Of a stretch of DNA of 8,758 nucleotides, positions 6,131-8,758 are shown piece after piece. Under the pieces are notes generated by a model. The model did not search any database. It was not told the DNA's origin and saw only the letters and a program-made list of their open reading frames with translations. Numbering within the stretch: position 1 is the first letter of the stretch; each line of letters starts with the position of its first letter. Made by a program: the position numbers and the translations under genes. The DNA comes from an uncultured Collinsella sp. (lineage in GTDB: Bacteria > Actinomycetota > Coriobacteriia > Coriobacteriales > Coriobacteriaceae), in assembly GCA_902465465.1 (NCBI GenBank), contig CABQNF010000029.1, positions 1-8,758 of the forward strand, read 5' to 3'.

Positions 6131-6450
6131 GGCGTTCCCCCGCTGTATTTGACGCTCTTTGGGCGGGTCCCCCTGGTTGCGATGTGCAAAATCGCGAGTA
6201 TTCAGCACCAGTTCGGCCGTAGATGGTAGCTCGAGCGGCTGGCTTTGCTTTTTGACAGTAGATAATCCACACGCTAAATAAAAATGAGGAATAAATATTT
6301 ACTAGACGGAACCCTCGTCCTAAAAGTTCGTCTAACAATCGGCCGATTCTATGCCTCCGGCGGAGAAATTGCAGAATACTCCGATTTTTGCACGGCCCGA
6401 GGGGGACCACCTGTCGTTTAAGGTTGCGATAAGTGGAGCTGCCTTAGAGA
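6131..6450. other. Gene-poor region between xre and the asparaginase gene
   Basis: About 320 bases without a convincing gene. It holds an inverted-repeat pair (separate entry) around an AT-rich core. Inside the core are TTGACA (6252-6257) with TAAATA 17 bases on (6275-6280), a promoter-like pair with a weak -10. There is also a 9-bp stem with one bulged base (6303-6312 with 6326-6334), and a perfect 12-base palindrome AATCGGCCGATT (6337-6348). A 45-codon frame (6284-6421) reads through the right repeat. No clear intrinsic terminator for either flanking gene is seen. Confidence 0.6.
6166..6413. repeat. Diverged inverted-repeat pair, MITE-like
   Basis: The left arm (about 6166-6207) and the reverse complement of the right arm (about 6371-6413) share blocks in the same order: GGTCCCCCT, then GTGCAAAA, then TCG, GAGTATTC and GCA, with small gaps between. 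The arms are about 45 bases and flank about 160 bases of AT-rich sequence. No transposase gene and no obvious target-site duplication are visible. It may be a miniature transposable element, two insertions of a dispersed repeat in opposite orientation, or a bidirectional transcription-end structure. Confidence 0.6.
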
Positions 6451-7464
6451 TTACGCCATCGGGATCCGGTCGTGGTTGACTTGGCTGTAGAACAGGCGCT
6501 GGATTTCGGCCGCATCACGTGACTGGCCGAGTGCCCACATGGTCTTGGCTACGAGCGTCTCGGTGGTCATGTCATCGCCGCGCAGAATGCCCGGATGATC
6601 GGCGTAAGCACGGCCAACCTCATAAACGCCCAGATCGAGGCCCTCTTCGGGGACCTGCGTGGTCATAACGACGGTGCGGCCCGAATCGACCCAGCGGAAA
6701 ATCGCCTCCTGGAATGACTCGCCGGACTCGCCAAACTCGGGAATACCGCCAATGCCAAAGGTCTCAAGAATTACAGCATCGTAGCTATCGGCTAGGGCGT
6801 CCAGGATACCCGGGTTCACGCCGGGCGTAAGCTTAAGGACAAACACGCGCGGGTCGATGCTGTCGTAGAAACGCACCGGGTTTTCGCCCTGATGAGTGCC
6901 GTGGAGCCCGTTGCGCACGATGCGGTCGTTGCGGATGTAGGCAATGGGCGGATAGTTGACGCTAATGAACGCGTTAAAGCTCATGGTGCGCTGCTTGCGG
7001 GCGCGCGTACCGGCAATGGCGACGCCGCCAAACACGATCGAGACGTCGTGCGAATGCTCATCGAGCGCATAGAGCAGACTCTGGTACAGATTGAGTTTGG
7101 CGTCAGTAAAGGGGTTGCCCATGGGCTTTTGCGAGCCGGTGAGCACGATGGGCTTGGGGCTGTCCTGAATCAGATAGGAAAGAGCTGCCGCGGTGTAGCT
7201 CATGGTGTCGGTGCCGTGTAGAATCACGAAGCCGTCGTGGTCGGCATAGCCCTTGACGATGACGTCGCGGATACGCATCCAGTCACTGGGACGCATATTG
7301 GTGCTGTCGATGTTCATGGGCTGCACGACGTCGAGCTCGCAGAGGCCCGAGATCTCGGGGACGCTCTGGGCGAGCTCCTCACCGGTCAGGGCGGGGGAGA
7401 GGCCGTTGCCGTCCTCGGTCGATGCGATGGTGCCGCCCGTGGCGATGAGAAGGATGCGCTTCAT
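6451..7464 (-). CDS. Type I-like L-asparaginase
   Basis: Hydrolyses L-asparagine to aspartate and ammonia; no signal peptide is seen, so it should act in the cytoplasm. From the ATG at 7464 the protein has 337 residues, normal for bacterial type I asparaginases (AnsA-like). The start is chosen because MKRILLIATGGTIAS matches the family N terminus and a GGA-containing ribosome site lies upstream (about 7472-7476); the frame extends to 7536 but those residues look non-coding. The two catalytic triad motifs are present: TGGTIA with nucleophile Thr12, HGTDTM with Thr85 and Asp86, and Lys157 in AGTRARK at the expected distance. The GSQKPM segment (110-115) fits the family. It is transcribed divergently from guaA. 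Glutaminase side activity cannot be judged. Confidence 0.94.
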   Translation of the reverse strand: MKRILLIATGGTIASTEDGNGLSPALTGEELAQSVPEISGLCELDVVQPMNIDSTNMRPSDWMRIRDVIVKGYADHDGFVILHGTDTMSYTAAALSYLIQDSPKPIVLTGSQKPMGNPFTDAKLNLYQSLLYALDEHSHDVSIVFGGVAIAGTRARKQRTMSFNAFISVNYPPIAYIRNDRIVRNGLHGTHQGENPVRFYDSIDPRVFVLKLTPGVNPGILDALADSYDAVILETFGIGGIPEFGESGESFQEAIFRWVDSGRTVVMTTQVPEEGLDLGVYEVGRAYADHPGILRGDDMTTETLVAKTMWALGQSRDAAEIQRLFYSQVNHDRIPMA

Positions 7465-7732
7465 GCTGGTATTCCTATCGTATTTGCCGCCGCAGAGGCG
7501 GAGTCGTTCGGCAGTATTGTGGCACAGGGCGTCCAATGTTCAAACGTATTACATCATCTGCAACGTTTGGTAACACTTCAATTGCCGTCAAATAGGGGCC
7601 CAGGTCGTGCGTTTGCCGTGCGCTGATGGCTGTGAGCGACGAGAAACCCCATATAACGTGTACACTATGGAAGTTATTTTCGTTCATTCACGCGGGCGGG
7701 CACCGGCTCCCCGCCAACAAGAGGGGGAAACC
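7465..7732. promoter_or_regulatory. Divergent promoter region, asparaginase and guaA
   Basis: 268 bases between divergent genes. For the asparaginase side, TTGAAC (7543-7538, minus) and AATACT (7518-7513) are separated by 19 bases, a loose promoter candidate. An inverted repeat CAAACGT (7541-7547) / ACGTTTG (7563-7569) overlaps that -35 and may be an operator. For guaA, TATAAC (7652-7657) and TACACT (7661-7666) are -10 candidates without a good -35. The guaA leader contains a 6-bp GC hairpin (7695-7700 with 7710-7715). No purine riboswitch fold was recognised. Confidence 0.4.
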
Positions 7733-8758
7733 ATGGATCAAAAGGCTTCCGCAAAGGTCCTCGTACTCGACTTTGGTGCGCAGTACGGTCAGCTTATTGC
7801 CCGTCGCGTTCGCGACCTCAACGTGTATTCCGAGATTGTCCCCTGCGACATCTCGGCCGATGAGATTCGCGAGATGAATGCCTCTGCGCTCATCCTTTCT
7901 GGCGGCCCGGCCTCCGTGTATGCCGAGGACGCTCCGTCCATCGATCCTGCCATCTTTGACCTGGGCCTTCCCGTCCTGGGCTTTTGCTACGGCCATCAGA
8001 TCACGGCCGTGACGCTCGGCGGCAAGGTCGGCCACTCCGAGGTGGGCGAGTACGGCCGCGCCACCATCACGCGTACGGCCGGCGCCAAGCTCTTTAACTC
8101 CACGCCTATGGAGCAGACCGTGTGGATGAGCCATCGCGACGCCGTTTCCGAGGTGCCCGAGGGCTTTACCGTTACCGCCAGCACCGACGTGTGCCCGGTT
8201 GCCGCCATGGAGTGCGTCGAGCGCAAGATCTTCACCACGCAGTTCCACCCCGAGGTCAAGCATTCCGAGTACGGTCAGCAGCTGCTGAGCAACTTCCTGT
8301 TTGAGATTTGCGGTCTGGAGCCCAACTGGAGCATGGACAACCTGGTCGAGACCATGACGGCCGAGTTCCGCGAGAAGGTCGGCGACGACCGCGTGATTCT
8401 GGCTCTGTCCGGCGGCGTAGACTCCTCCGTCGTGGCTGCGCTGGGCGCCCGTGCCGTGGGCAAGCAGATGACCTGCGTGTTCATCAACCACGGTCTGCTG
8501 CGCAAGGGTGAGCCCGAGCAGGTAGAGGAGGTCTTCACCAAGCAGTTTGACGTCGACTTTATCCACGTCCACGCCGAGGACCGTTATGCCGAGCTTCTGG
8601 CCGGCGTGACCGAGCCCGAGGAGAAGCGCCGCATCATCGGTACGCAGTTCTGGAAAGAGTTCTTCGCCGTGGCGCAGCAGCTCGAGACCGATGGCAAGCC
8701 GGTCAAGTACCTGGCTCAGGGCACCATCTACCCCGACATCATCGAGTCCGGCGCTCGC
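7733..8758 (+). CDS. guaA: GMP synthase (glutamine-hydrolysing), N-terminal 342 residues
   Basis: Final step of GMP synthesis: amination of XMP with ammonia from glutamine and ATP. The gene runs off the right edge; family proteins are about 510-525 residues, so roughly a third is missing. The class I glutamine amidotransferase domain comes first (about 8-195), with nucleophile Cys85 in GFCYGHQ and His172/Glu174 in FHPE completing the triad. The ATP pyrophosphatase domain follows with the P-loop SGGVDSS (226-232). The dimerisation domain is outside the window. The start ATG has AGGGGG (7722-7727) five bases upstream. It is divergent from the asparaginase gene; both touch amide-nitrogen metabolism, but a functional link is not shown. 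No truncation or frameshift is seen in the visible part. Confidence 0.98.
   Translation, partial: MDQKASAKVLVLDFGAQYGQLIARRVRDLNVYSEIVPCDISADEIREMNASALILSGGPASVYAEDAPSIDPAIFDLGLPVLGFCYGHQITAVTLGGKVGHSEVGEYGRATITRTAGAKLFNSTPMEQTVWMSHRDAVSEVPEGFTVTASTDVCPVAAMECVERKIFTTQFHPEVKHSEYGQQLLSNFLFEICGLEPNWSMDNLVETMTAEFREKVGDDRVILALSGGVDSSVVAALGARAVGKQMTCVFINHGLLRKGEPEQVEEVFTKQFDVDFIHVHAEDRYAELLAGVTEPEEKRRIIGTQFWKEFFAVAQQLETDGKPVKYLAQGTIYPDIIESGAR

Noticed and set aside
6072..6410. 112-codon minus-strand frame spanning the repeat region and the end of xre
   Set aside because: It overlaps the Xre 3' end antisense, crosses both repeat arms and shows no family features beyond the repeat-derived AEYSRFCT peptide.
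7636..7732. Purine riboswitch or other leader element before guaA
   Set aside because: The leader is short and only a 6-bp GC hairpin is seen; no conserved riboswitch core could be recognised.
1..8758. CRISPR array, tRNA or rRNA genes, transposase genes
   Set aside because: No regularly spaced repeats, no tRNA-like cloverleaf and no rRNA or transposase motifs were seen on reading both strands.

Overview
The window looks like chromosomal DNA from a high-GC, host-associated actinobacterium. My best guess is a Coriobacteriia member such as Collinsella. This is an inference from codon use, gene types and a sugar-PTS/GH4 locus; nothing in the window proves the taxon. Seven genes are complete or start inside the window. 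Two run off the edges: a zinc alcohol dehydrogenase on the left and guaA on the right.

Left part (1-3837) is a sugar-use locus. A zinc-dependent medium-chain dehydrogenase (minus strand, 5' part only) is divergent from a two-gene plus-strand unit. That unit is a PTS EIIC-EIIB permease of the glucose/maltose superfamily and a GH4 6-phospho-alpha-glucosidase of the AglB/MalH type. The permease would import and phosphorylate an alpha-glucoside and GH4 would split the phosphorylated sugar. The AT-rich control region between the divergent genes carries three related palindromes built on TGTCTA(GA)/TCTAGACA. One sits inside a well-formed promoter for the dehydrogenase and one lies just upstream of the PTS leader, which suggests one GntR-type repressor controls both sides. 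No EIIA domain and no regulator gene are present here.

Middle part (3838-5436): a very strong 19-bp hairpin separates GH4 from ychF, the universal Obg-family ATPase. A small membrane protein with a DUF1648 motif follows 11 nt after the ychF stop codon and is probably co-transcribed.

5446-6130 is a compact divergent pair: an unrecognised 129-aa protein (minus) and a 72-aa Xre-type DNA-binding protein (plus). They share a 76-bp intergenic space centred on a perfect 24-bp palindrome that contains a TATAGT -10-like hexamer on each strand. This is the least-explained unit in the window.

6131-6450 has no convincing gene. It holds two diverged inverted copies of a sequence of about 45 bp flanking an AT-rich core, resembling a MITE-like or other dispersed repeat.

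Right part (6451-8758): a type I-like cytoplasmic L-asparaginase (minus) is divergent from guaA (GMP synthase, plus, truncated at the window end).
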